Shown in pieces: positions 1 to 5,912 of a stretch of 5,977 nucleotides of DNA; position 1 is the first letter of the stretch; each line of letters begins with the position of its first letter. Made by a program: the position numbers and the translations under genes. A model generated the notes under the pieces. That model had not been told where the DNA came from, searched no databases, and saw only the letters and a program-made list of their open reading frames with translations. The stretch spans positions 1 through 5,977 of the forward strand of contig DOHE01000332.1 in assembly GCA_003535395.1 (NCBI GenBank). The letters are read 5' to 3'. The stretch is from Clostridiales bacterium. GTDB lineage: Bacteria; Bacillota; Clostridia; UBA8921.

Positions 1-137
1 GACAGATGGTAGAGGATGTAAGGCTGGCAGTAAACGGGGAGTGTCCGGTTGAGTTCCTCGGCCGGATGGGAGGCATGATCCCGACAGAATCAGAAATCCT
101 GAACCGGATCCGACAAATCATTGGGCGGAAGGAGTAA
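1..137 (+). CDS. 2-oxoacid:ferredoxin oxidoreductase alpha subunit (VorB/KorA type), C-terminal end only
   Basis: This is the last 44 residues of an open frame that enters from the left edge (frame starting at base 3) and stops with TAA at 135-137. The visible peptide contains [10 protein letters not shown] followed by [14 protein letters not shown]. This matches, from family knowledge, the extreme C-terminus of alpha subunits of 2-ketoisovalerate / 2-oxoglutarate:ferredoxin oxidoreductases, where a GRxGGMxPT element precedes a short terminal helix. The alpha chain supplies the pyrimidine-binding and transketolase C-terminal-like domains and pairs with the TPP-binding beta subunit. That beta subunit follows immediately, with only 4 nt between stop and start, so the two are co-transcribed. 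The catalytic parts lie outside the window, and substrate specificity cannot be judged from this fragment. The call rests on the tail motif plus the beta and gamma genes downstream. Confidence 0.85.
   Translation, partial: QMVEDVRLAVNGECPVEFLGRMGGMIPTESEILNRIRQIIGRKE
130..134 (+). promoter_or_regulatory. Ribosome binding site that fixes the beta-subunit start
   Basis: AGGAG at 130-134 is followed by 7 nt and then ATG at 142. It lies inside the last codons of the alpha gene. It supports ATG 142 over the in-frame TTG at 121, which would add seven residues (MGGRSNN) not seen in the family and would lack its own site. Confidence 0.8.
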
Positions 138-141
138 TAAT

Positions 142-888
142 ATGGCCATCATTTATCAAAAACCTCATGCGCTCAGTGCCAAGCCTATGCATTACTGCCC
201 CGGATGCACCCATGGGATCATCCATCGGCTCATCGCGGAAGTTCTGGATGAATTGGATATCGAGGGGATCACCATCGGGATTTCTTCAGTAGGATGCTCA
301 TACAACAACTACGAGTATTTCAACTGTGACATGGTGCAGGCCGCTCATGGGCGCGCACCGGCAGTAGCCACGGGGATCAAACGCGTTTTGCCGGGGAAAA
401 TGGTATTCACCTATCAGGGGGACGGGGATCTGGCGGCCATCGGCACTGCTGAGATTGTGCATGTTGCTGCCCGGGGGGAAAAAATCACCACTGTATTTGT
501 CAACAATGCCATTTATGGCATGACTTCTGGCCAGATGGCTCCCACCACCCTGCCAGGACAGCTTTCGACTACAACGCCAACAGGCCGGGATGTGAGCATA
601 CACGGTTACCCGGTGCGCGTCTGTGAAATGCTGGCTACTTTGGACGGAGCCGCATACATCGAGCGGGTCTCCGTCAGCAGTGTAAAAGGCATCATGGCGG
701 CGAAAAAGGCGATTCGGAAGGCGTTCAAAGTCCAAGCGAAAGGCCTCGGATTTTCCTTGGTGGAAGTGCTCTCCACCTGCCCGACAAATTGGGGGTTGAG
801 CCCGGTGGAATCCCTCAAATGGCTGGATGAGAATTTAACACCCTATTATCCATTGGGTGTTTATAAAGGGAAGGATATCGAGGGATAA
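142..888 (+). CDS. korB: 2-oxoacid:ferredoxin oxidoreductase beta subunit, thiamine pyrophosphate-binding
   Basis: This 248-residue protein is the TPP- and [4Fe-4S]-carrying subunit of an enzyme that oxidatively decarboxylates a 2-oxo acid to its acyl-CoA while reducing ferredoxin in the cytoplasm. The TPP/Mg motif is visible as GDGD (residues 93-96) followed by NN at 121-122 and the YGMTSGQMAPTT stretch (125-136). Cluster ligands expected from OFOR structures are all present: CPGC (Cys19, Cys22), Cys52 in SVGCSY, and Cys213 in STCPTNWG. The FNCDMVQAAHGRAPAVATG region (60-78) and the C-terminal YPLGVYK are typical of short VorA/KorB chains. Start ATG 142 is set by AGGAG seven bases upstream. 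The TAA stop shares its last A with the ATG of the gamma gene, implying translational coupling. Branched-chain 2-oxoacids or 2-oxoglutarate are both possible substrates; the equivalent name would be vorA if branched-chain. Confidence 0.93.
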   Translation: MAIIYQKPHALSAKPMHYCPGCTHGIIHRLIAEVLDELDIEGITIGISSVGCSYNNYEYFNCDMVQAAHGRAPAVATGIKRVLPGKMVFTYQGDGDLAAIGTAEIVHVAARGEKITTVFVNNAIYGMTSGQMAPTTLPGQLSTTTPTGRDVSIHGYPVRVCEMLATLDGAAYIERVSVSSVKGIMAAKKAIRKAFKVQAKGLGFSLVEVLSTCPTNWGLSPVESLKWLDENLTPYYPLGVYKGKDIEG

Positions 889-1427
889 TGGATACAAAGG
901 ACGTAAGCCTGATTATTGCGGGTTTCGGTGGCCAGGGCATTTTGTCCGCCGGTACGCTGATCGCCTATGCCGGGATGCTGGAGGGCAGACAGGTGACGTG
1001 GCTGCCTTCCTATGGACCGGAAATGCGGGGCGGGACTGCCAACTGCCATGTTATTGTATCCAGAAGGCCCATCGGTTCACCCATCCTGAGCAAATGCCAG
1101 GTGCTGATCGTGATGAATGCTCCCTCTTTGGATAAATTTGAAGACATGGTGGAACCGGGAGGGATGATCATTGCGGACAGCTCCCTGGTGGACAGAAAAC
1201 CTGCGCGGAAGGATGTGAGCTGTTTTTCTGTTCCGGCTACCAGGATTTCTTCGGATATGGGAAAACTGATTTATGCGAATATTATCCTGATGGGCAAACT
1301 GGTGAAGGAAACCGGGATCATCAGCCGGGAAAGCTTTGCCCGGGCATTGGAACATGTATTGCCGGAAAAATACAGGAAATTGATTCCGGAAGAGATGAGG
1401 GCCTTTGATATAGGGATGAATTCCTGA
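888..1427 (+). CDS. korC: 2-oxoacid:ferredoxin oxidoreductase gamma subunit
   Basis: This 179-residue protein is the gamma (POR_N-like, Rossmann-type) subunit of the same enzyme; it contributes the CoA-proximal domain. The glycine-rich AGFGGQG motif sits at residues 11-17 and the family hallmark PSYGPEMRGGTANC at 40-53. Hydrophobic strands VLIVMNAP and GGMIIADS follow, as usual for this fold. Full length agrees with the family (about 180 residues), with no frameshift or truncation. ATG 888-890 overlaps the beta stop codon by one base. The nearest Shine-Dalgarno-like GAGGG (880-884) is only 3 nt away, so initiation probably depends on ribosomes finishing the beta subunit. A separate small ferredoxin subunit is not seen here; if one exists it would be upstream of the window. 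There is no terminator after the stop, and the next gene starts 33 nt later on the same strand. Confidence 0.92.
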   Translation: MDTKDVSLIIAGFGGQGILSAGTLIAYAGMLEGRQVTWLPSYGPEMRGGTANCHVIVSRRPIGSPILSKCQVLIVMNAPSLDKFEDMVEPGGMIIADSSLVDRKPARKDVSCFSVPATRISSDMGKLIYANIILMGKLVKETGIISRESFARALEHVLPEKYRKLIPEEMRAFDIGMNS

Positions 1428-1447
1428 AAGCAGTACTGGATGAAAGA

Positions 1448-1453
1448 GAGGGG
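1448..1453 (+). promoter_or_regulatory. Ribosome binding site that decides the nagA start
   Basis: GAGGGG is followed by 7 nt and then ATG 1461. The earlier in-frame ATG at 1440 has no purine-rich element in the preceding 15 bases (the gamma-gene tail and a GCAGTACTGG stretch). The site itself falls just after that codon, so translation is inferred to begin at 1461. Confidence 0.7.
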
Positions 1454-1460
1454 AAGAAGA

Positions 1461-2660
1461 ATGCCCGGTTATGCCATCGTCAATGCCATATTGATCAATC
1501 AGGGAAAGATCGTGCCTTCTGCCACACTCCTCATTAAAGATGGACGCATCTCCTGTATTTTGGATGGCAAGCCCCATGCCAATATCGGCTACAAAGAAAT
1601 CGACGTATCCGGAAGGTATGTATCTTCCGGGTTGATGGATCTCCATGTCCACGGTGGTGGTGGTTTTGATTTCATGGACGGCAGCGTGGATGCATTTCTG
1701 GGCGCTGCTGAATTTCATGCCAGGCATGGCACCACATCCCTGGTCGCCACTTTTTGTGCATCGGGCATATCCGGTTACCAGAAGGCATTCAAGGCGTTTC
1801 ATAAAGCCAGGGAAGCATGCCTTGAGTCCAATGGGGCACAAATTTTGGGGGTCCATATGGAAGGACCCTATCTGAGCCATGAGTTTAAGGGTGCCCAACC
1901 GGAGAAAGTGCTTAAAACTCCCTTGGAAAATGAATACAAACACCTGGTCAAGTCTGCTGAAGGAAGTATCCTGATGTGGAGTGCCGCTCCGGAACTTCCG
2001 GGGAGTCTGGCAATGGCAGCCTGGTTGAACGGTCAGGGGATCACTGTATCTGCGGCACATACTGCAGCGGATTTTGAGCAGGCGGACCTGGCCTTTAGGA
2101 GCGGATTTTCAAGTGTCACCCATAGCTACAACGCCATGGCTGGCATCCGGAAGCTGAATTCGCTGAAATCCGGCGGAGTAATTGAAGCCGCCTATCTGAA
2201 CGATAATATCATCATGGAATTGATCGCTGACGGCGTCCATCTGCCAGCTTGCCTTTTAAAACTGGCTTACAAAATCAAGGGGCCGGGCAAGATCTGTCTG
2301 GTGACGGATGCCATCCGCGCAGCCGGATGGGAAGGCAAAGGCCGGATCAGGCTGGGCAACTCCCGCCGGGGAACGCCCGTCCGCGTGGAAAATGGTGCTG
2401 CCTGGCTTAAGGACAGTCCGACGCTTGCAGGCAGCACGGCTACAGCAGAAACTCTTCTTCGGGTGATGAGTCGCGAAGCAGAAGCCCCTCTTGAGGATGT
2501 ATGCCGCATGATGTCCACCACCCCCGCCTCTGTTATCCGAAGCCGGGAAAAAAAAGGGGCCCTGAAAACAGGAAAGGATGCTGACCTGACGGTTTTTGAC
2601 TCCCAGTTCAACACCCTCATGACCATGGTGAAAGGGCGCATCGTTTACGATATTCTTTAA
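1461..2660 (+). CDS. nagA: N-acetylglucosamine-6-phosphate deacetylase
   Basis: This protein has 399 residues from ATG 1461, near the family's usual 380-400. NagA is an amidohydrolase-superfamily enzyme that hydrolyses N-acetylglucosamine 6-phosphate to glucosamine 6-phosphate and acetate in the cytoplasm, feeding recycled wall sugars into glycolysis or new precursors. Motifs in order are: DLHVHGGGG with the HxH pair (His62, His64); GVHMEGPYLS with the metal ligand Glu134; SAAHTAAD with metal-binding His200; THSYNAM (His221, Asn224), which holds the sugar phosphate; ADGVHLP (His260); LVTDAIRAAG with catalytic Asp283; then LAGSTATAETLL near the C-terminus. The residue before His200 is Ala where Gly is common; this looks like tolerated variation. 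The gene lies 33 nt after the oxidoreductase gamma gene without a visible promoter or terminator, so it is probably a distal operon member. nagB is not in the window. It converges on the PBP gene, 11 bp away. Confidence 0.95.
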   Translation: MPGYAIVNAILINQGKIVPSATLLIKDGRISCILDGKPHANIGYKEIDVSGRYVSSGLMDLHVHGGGGFDFMDGSVDAFLGAAEFHARHGTTSLVATFCASGISGYQKAFKAFHKAREACLESNGAQILGVHMEGPYLSHEFKGAQPEKVLKTPLENEYKHLVKSAEGSILMWSAAPELPGSLAMAAWLNGQGITVSAAHTAADFEQADLAFRSGFSSVTHSYNAMAGIRKLNSLKSGGVIEAAYLNDNIIMELIADGVHLPACLLKLAYKIKGPGKICLVTDAIRAAGWEGKGRIRLGNSRRGTPVRVENGAAWLKDSPTLAGSTATAETLLRVMSREAEAPLEDVCRMMSTTPASVIRSREKKGALKTGKDADLTVFDSQFNTLMTMVKGRIVYDIL

Positions 2661-2671
2661 CTTGCGGTAAT

Positions 2672-5188
2672 TCATTCGGTTTTTGCCGGCGTTGTTTTCG
2701 CCGGAGATTGGCTGGGAGAGACAGTTTTAACAGGTGTCTCTCCTGCTTGCACTGCGGTTGCAGTCCCCGTCCCTGAAGCTGGACTGGAAGCAGCCGGCCC
2801 GTTTCCTGCCGGACTGTCGTGGTTGCAGGTATTTTCCCCGAGTCCGAAGGACAGGTCAAAGGGGAACGGATCCGTGTCCTTGTAAATCACATATTTGTAC
2901 GGACGCTGGATCAGCACACGGGTCTCCACCGCACTGGCAGGGCAGTTGGGTCCGGCGGGAAGCGCTCTCCCAAAACCATCCTTGAAAACGGTACATACTT
3001 TTCGGGTAATGTGTACGTCGCATTTGTCCTTTGGTTCTGTTCCGGAGATAAAAAGTTCCGTCCGGATGGGGGCATAGTTGATACCCAGTGCCGGATTCAT
3101 AGGATCCTGAGCACAGGTGGCGGTGGCCAGCTTGCCGGACCGCATACAGATATCCCGTTTGACCAGGCCCGAAGGAGACTGAAAGGCAACCGGTTGCAGG
3201 TTGGCATGGATCTGGCTCATGGATCGGTTCCACAGGTTCAATGCCACCGTCCATTCCGGGCCCTGGGGAATCGGGGTGTTTTTGTCATACCCGTACCACA
3301 CCGCACCCACATAATAAGCTGAAAAGCCTACGAACCAGCTGTCCCGGGTATCATTGGTAGTACCGGTCTTGCCCCCGGTGGGAATGATCTGTCCCTGGGC
3401 ATTGGCGATCTGCCCCAGTATGGAAGCGGTACCTGAAATGCACACATCCTGGAGAATGGTGTTCATGATATAAGCCGCTGTTTCGTCATATACAATAGTT
3501 TGCCGCGGTGTTTTTTTCTCGATCACCACATTTCCGAAATGGTCTTCTACCCGGACCAGGGTTGTGGGCGGATAATACAATCCTTTTTTTACAAAAGGCA
3601 CAAATGCCGCTGCCGCCTGGAGAGGGCTGATGCCCTGGTTCATACCGCCGAGAGCCAGGGACACTTCCCGCTGATCGCGGTTGATCCCTACCTTTTTTAA
3701 ATATTGAAGAGATTTTTCTGCGCCCAGCCATTCATCAAATACGATGGCGGCAGGCACATTGTAGGAAAATTTGACGGCATCGCGCACTGTGACCAGACCA
3801 TGGTAAGCTTTGTCATAATTCATAGGGTAGGGATCCTCATCCGTTCCCAGCATGTAGACCGGACTGTCGTCCAACACAGTGGCAGCGGTTACGGCGCGTT
3901 CATTCAGTGCCGGGCCGTAAACTGCGATTGGCTTCATGACGGACCCGGGCTGGCGTTCAATCTGGGTAGCCCGGTTTAAGGAATTGGTGGTTTTTGGCCC
4001 GTAACCGCCATACAGAGCCCGGATTTGGGCTGTATTGGCGTCCAGGACCACCATGCTGGCCTGGGCATGCGGGTTGCCCGGCTCGGTGACCGGAAAGTTG
4101 CTGCTGTCCTGGAATACCTGATCCAATATCTTTTGCATCTCATTATCCAGTGTGGTGTAGATCTTTAACCCACCGTTGTAGATCTTGTCCAGCGCAGCTG
4201 CTTCACTGAGCCCTTGCTGCATAAATTCCTTCTTGATATCCAGAACCACCTGGTCTACAAAATAACTTTGGGAACCGGAATTGACTGTCACTTCAACAGC
4301 CTGATTGACGAAACGAAGTTCTTCCTTCACCGCTGCATCATATTCTGTTTTTTCAATCATGCCCAGTTCCAGCATTTTGTCCAGTACATCCATTTGCCGG
4401 TTTTTGTTGTTTTCCCGGCCCTTGGTCGTAGTAGGAGTGTACAATCCGGGATTGTTGGTGATGCCGGCGATGGAAGCCGCTTCCGCAAGGGTCAGCTGGG
4501 ATGCGTTTTTACCGAAATAGGTCTTGGCTGCGGCCTGGACACCATATATATTGATGCCGGTGACGATGATGTTCATATAATTCTCGAGGATCTCCCATTT
4601 CTCGAGGTTTTTCTCCAATTCCATCGCCCGCCACCATTCCTGCACTTTTCTGCGCAACGAACGCTTGTCATCTCCGGTGACGTTCTTGATCACCTGCATC
4701 GTGATGGTACTGGCTCCGGCCATCTGATTTCCCGGGTTGAGGATTTTTTTAAACACTGCGCGGAAAAGGCCGGGCACATCCACACCCTCATGCTTTAAGA
4801 ATCTTTCGTCTTCAATGGCGACCAGCGCTTCTCCTACATAATCGGGGACAGAGTCATAATTGACCCATTCCCTGTTTTCGTACTGGTAAAGCTCGCTTAC
4901 CAGCTGATTGTTCCTGTCATAGACCTGGGTGGTGAAACGGCTGCTCATCAACTGCTCACGGGTTATGGGGGTGGCTGTTTTGATGTATCCAACCATGGCA
5001 CCGCCAATAATGCCGGTGACAGCGATCATGACAGCCAGCAGTACCAGCACGATGGGGCGGCCGTACTGTCGGAAAAACAGCTGGATGGCGCCTTGTGCCT
5101 TAACGGTTTTGGATTTCACAGTATGTCTTGAAGTTCTGTCCGAACCAGTCAGTTTTTTGCCGGGGATATATTTATTCCTGTTTTTCAT
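2672..5188 (-). CDS. Class A penicillin-binding protein (PBP1A-type, glycosyltransferase 51 plus transpeptidase)
   Basis: This 838-residue bifunctional peptidoglycan synthase is anchored in the membrane with its catalytic domains outside. A basic cytoplasmic tail (residues 1-44) precedes one membrane helix (about 46-67). GT51 domain: AIEDERFLKHEGVD with catalytic Glu126, GASTITMQVIKN (158-169), RRKVQEWWRAMELE with the second Glu184, then KWEILENYMN and NIYGVQAAAKTYFGK (213-227). Transpeptidase: SxxK as SVMK (nucleophile Ser416, Lys419), SYN (475-477) and KTGTT (607-611). A C-terminal region (about 675-790) carries six cysteines (681, 692, 723, 732, 749, 788) and the SGKLATATC ... TELFISGTEP pattern known from Bacillota PBP1A. 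The final 45 residues are a Ser/Thr/Pro/Ala-rich, disordered-looking tail ending in a PAKTTPAKTE repeat. Start ATG 5188 has GGAGG 7 nt upstream; a longer frame to 5263 would run through the promoter at 5217-5245, so it is rejected. Candidate names are ponA, pbpF or mrcA; the exact orthologue cannot be told. Confidence 0.95.
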   Translation of the reverse strand: MKNRNKYIPGKKLTGSDRTSRHTVKSKTVKAQGAIQLFFRQYGRPIVLVLLAVMIAVTGIIGGAMVGYIKTATPITREQLMSSRFTTQVYDRNNQLVSELYQYENREWVNYDSVPDYVGEALVAIEDERFLKHEGVDVPGLFRAVFKKILNPGNQMAGASTITMQVIKNVTGDDKRSLRRKVQEWWRAMELEKNLEKWEILENYMNIIVTGINIYGVQAAAKTYFGKNASQLTLAEAASIAGITNNPGLYTPTTTKGRENNKNRQMDVLDKMLELGMIEKTEYDAAVKEELRFVNQAVEVTVNSGSQSYFVDQVVLDIKKEFMQQGLSEAAALDKIYNGGLKIYTTLDNEMQKILDQVFQDSSNFPVTEPGNPHAQASMVVLDANTAQIRALYGGYGPKTTNSLNRATQIERQPGSVMKPIAVYGPALNERAVTAATVLDDSPVYMLGTDEDPYPMNYDKAYHGLVTVRDAVKFSYNVPAAIVFDEWLGAEKSLQYLKKVGINRDQREVSLALGGMNQGISPLQAAAAFVPFVKKGLYYPPTTLVRVEDHFGNVVIEKKTPRQTIVYDETAAYIMNTILQDVCISGTASILGQIANAQGQIIPTGGKTGTTNDTRDSWFVGFSAYYVGAVWYGYDKNTPIPQGPEWTVALNLWNRSMSQIHANLQPVAFQSPSGLVKRDICMRSGKLATATCAQDPMNPALGINYAPIRTELFISGTEPKDKCDVHITRKVCTVFKDGFGRALPAGPNCPASAVETRVLIQRPYKYVIYKDTDPFPFDLSFGLGENTCNHDSPAGNGPAASSPASGTGTATAVQAGETPVKTVSPSQSPAKTTPAKTE
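2686..2704. repeat. Inverted repeat at the 3' end of the PBP gene
   Basis: CCGGCG (2686-2691) and CGCCGG (2699-2704) form a perfect 6-bp stem around the 7-base loop TTGTTTT. It lies inside the coding sequence of the PBP tail, where the peptide repeat PAKT-T-PAKT produces near-identical codons, so coding constraint alone can explain it. Neither strand carries a T-tract after the stem, so it is not a standard intrinsic terminator. It could still protect the 3' ends of the converging nagA and PBP mRNAs. Confidence 0.4.
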
Positions 5189-5195
5189 GGAATGT

Positions 5196-5200
5196 CCTCC
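5196..5200 (-). promoter_or_regulatory. Ribosome binding site of the PBP gene
   Basis: On the minus strand GGAGG is followed by 7 nt and then ATG (5188-5186). This optimal site sets the start of the PBP gene at 5188, 25 codons inside the longest open frame. Confidence 0.85.
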
Positions 5201-5216
5201 CTTTTCAACGAGTGAT

Positions 5217-5245
5217 ATTATCCCATAAAGCGGGTGCATTGTAAA
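5217..5245 (-). promoter_or_regulatory. Sigma-A-type promoter for the PBP gene
   Basis: Read on the minus strand, TTTACA (5245-5240) is followed by a spacer of exactly 17 bp (5239-5223) and GATAAT (5222-5217). Each hexamer has one mismatch to TTGACA / TATAAT. Transcription would begin near 5210, giving a 5' leader of roughly 20 nt with GGAGG well placed in it. This suggests housekeeping, vegetative expression of the PBP. Parts of the direct repeats described at 5230-5305 fall inside the spacer and abut the -35, so a bound regulator there would be expected to block this promoter. Confidence 0.7.
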
Positions 5246-5305
5246 CCCTGGCGGAAATGACATCCAGGCGGGTGCCTAGGCACCCTGGCACCTTGGCGGG
5301 AATGA
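5230..5305. repeat. Cluster of imperfect direct repeats in the divergent intergenic region
   Basis: GCGGGTGC occurs at 5230-5237 and again at 5268-5275. ACCCTGGC occurs at 5245-5252 and 5282-5289, with a variant ACCTTGGC at 5290-5297. The 16-base segments 5245-5260 and 5290-5305 (ACCCTGGCGGAAATGA and ACCTTGGCGGGAATGA) agree at 14 of 16 positions. The arrangement looks like a roughly 37-45 bp block that was duplicated and then diverged. It spans the space between the PBP -35 and the presumed promoter of the rightward gene. Function is unknown; tandem operator sites are one possibility, a decayed duplication another. Confidence 0.65.
5270..5285. promoter_or_regulatory. Perfect 16-bp palindrome, candidate operator between divergent genes
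   Basis: GGGTGCCTAGGCACCC is identical to its reverse complement and is centred on CCTAGG. Flanking CCA and TGG could extend it as a stem with a 3-base bulge. It has no T-tract on either side, so it does not read as a terminator. It lies 24 bp upstream of the PBP -35 and just ahead of the candidate promoters of the rightward gene. That is the usual place for a dimeric regulator acting on both genes. The regulator cannot be named from the sequence. Confidence 0.5.
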
Positions 5306-5330
5306 TGAAATGATATACAGGCATAAGAAT
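5293..5330 (+). promoter_or_regulatory. Candidate promoter(s) for the YunB-like gene
   Basis: Two overlapping readings exist. As sigma-A type: TTGGCG (5293-5298), 15-bp spacer, TATACA (5314-5319) preceded by TG at 5311-5312, an extended -10. As a forespore sigma-G-like type: GAATG (5300-5304), 17-bp spacer, CATAAGA (5322-5328), one mismatch to CATnhTA. A sporulation promoter would suit the gene, although yunB of B. subtilis is, from memory, in the mother-cell sigma-E regulon. Both matches are short and could be chance. Confidence 0.3.
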
Positions 5331-5343
5331 CTCCGGAAGGAAT

Positions 5344-5382
5344 ATGAATAGAAGGAGAGTTCAACCGGCAGGATCAAAATGA
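5344..5382 (+). CDS. Possible 12-codon leader ORF, coupled to the YunB-like gene
   Basis: ATG 5344 opens a short frame encoding MNRRRVQPAGSK and stops with TGA at 5380-5382, overlapping the ATG of the next gene by the four bases ATGA. GGAAGGA lies just upstream (5335-5341), though its spacing to the ATG is short (about 2-3 nt). Downstream initiation at 5379 has only a weak AGGA (5370-5373); the strong GAAGGAG (5351-5357) is about 21 nt away, too far to act directly. Termination-reinitiation would explain how the second gene is translated. Alternatively the frame is chance, or a one-base error hides a longer, arginine-rich N-terminus of the same protein, which would suit a membrane-anchored protein. 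Confidence 0.3.
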   Translation: MNRRRVQPAGSK

Positions 5383-5903
5383 AACTGATGGAGAAGCTGA
5401 TCTATACTCCTGGAGGACGCAGGACACTCCTGCGTTTTATAGTCATAGCCGGCATCGTGATTTTGACCTGCGCGGCTCTGTTTCCGCTTGCAGCACCCCT
5501 ATCCCTGCAGATGAGCCGAAAGGAAGTCCGCCTGGTCATCGAGAATGCCATCTACGGGAGTATCGAGCGGGTGGTAAACGAAGGATCCGCCTATGGAACA
5601 CTGGTGAGTGTGACCCGAGACACTTCCGGAAATGTTACAGAAATCAAATCCAATCGTGGTCTGATCAATATTCTGTCATCTAGGCTCAATGAGGAGATCA
5701 TTCGAAGCCTGGGGGCCATTTTTCAAAACAGGAAAGATATGCGGGTAAAATCGGATTTTGAGTCTTTGATTACCACCAGTGAGCAGGGGACCGTCCATCG
5801 ACTGGTTTTACAGGTAAAGGCACAGGTGTCGAAAATGGAAGTGACCGTCCGCGTACCCTTGACGGAAACAGTATACCTGCGCTCTCCATTATCCGGTTCA
5901 TAA
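5379..5903 (+). CDS. Membrane-anchored protein resembling a shortened sporulation protein YunB
   Basis: This 174-residue protein has a basic N-terminus (residues 1-19), one membrane helix or uncleaved signal (about 20-43) and a presumably external alpha/beta domain. From family knowledge, YunB proteins have the order: helix, an IxxAIxxxIxxxV segment, a DxxGNIxxI..N..xIN strand-helix, an IPLGxxxG..GP core, an F-SAGINQTxH segment, and a terminal PxxETVxVG. Here I see VIENAIYGSIERVVNE (53-68), DTSGNVTEIKSNRGLIN (81-97), a segment DFESLITTSEQGTVHRLVLQV (about 126-146) that could be a degraded GINQTxH region, and VPLTETVYLRSP (159-170). The IPLG...GP core is absent, and the total is about 60-80 residues short. 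The M23 peptidase gene next door supports the assignment. The protein could also be an unrelated small membrane protein. Function of YunB itself is poorly known beyond its link with sporulation. The start at 5379 is the first in-frame ATG after a TAG at 5349. Confidence 0.55.
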   Translation: MKLMEKLIYTPGGRRTLLRFIVIAGIVILTCAALFPLAAPLSLQMSRKEVRLVIENAIYGSIERVVNEGSAYGTLVSVTRDTSGNVTEIKSNRGLINILSSRLNEEIIRSLGAIFQNRKDMRVKSDFESLITTSEQGTVHRLVLQVKAQVSKMEVTVRVPLTETVYLRSPLSGS

Positions 5904-5912
5904 ACCTGAAGT

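Noticed and set aside
1077..2060. A 327-codon open frame on the minus strand opposite the gamma gene and nagA
   Set aside because: It lies almost wholly antisense to genes with intact catalytic motifs, has no recognisable domain and no clear ribosome binding site, and is Cys/His-rich in the way antisense shadow frames often are.
2548..2555. Run of eight A in nagA, and seven-T runs in the PBP gene near 3510 and 3585, as programmed slippage sites
   Set aside because: The zero frame continues through conserved sequence on both sides (REKKGALKTGKDADL in nagA; EKKTP and VKKGLYY in the PBP). No stimulatory structure or alternative frame product was evident.
4214..4798. A 194-codon plus-strand open frame inside the PBP gene (with others at 2819-3322 and 3704-3979)
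   Set aside because: They are complements of the conserved GT51 and transpeptidase coding sequence, show no family motif and are best explained as shadows.
5189..5263. Longer PBP start adding 25 residues
   Set aside because: The extension runs across a well-formed -35/-10 promoter and the Shine-Dalgarno GGAGG that serves ATG 5188. The added residues do not resemble a PBP cytoplasmic tail.
5270..5285. The 16-bp palindrome as a rho-independent terminator
   Set aside because: No run of T follows it in either direction, and it lies upstream of both divergent genes, where there is no transcript to terminate.
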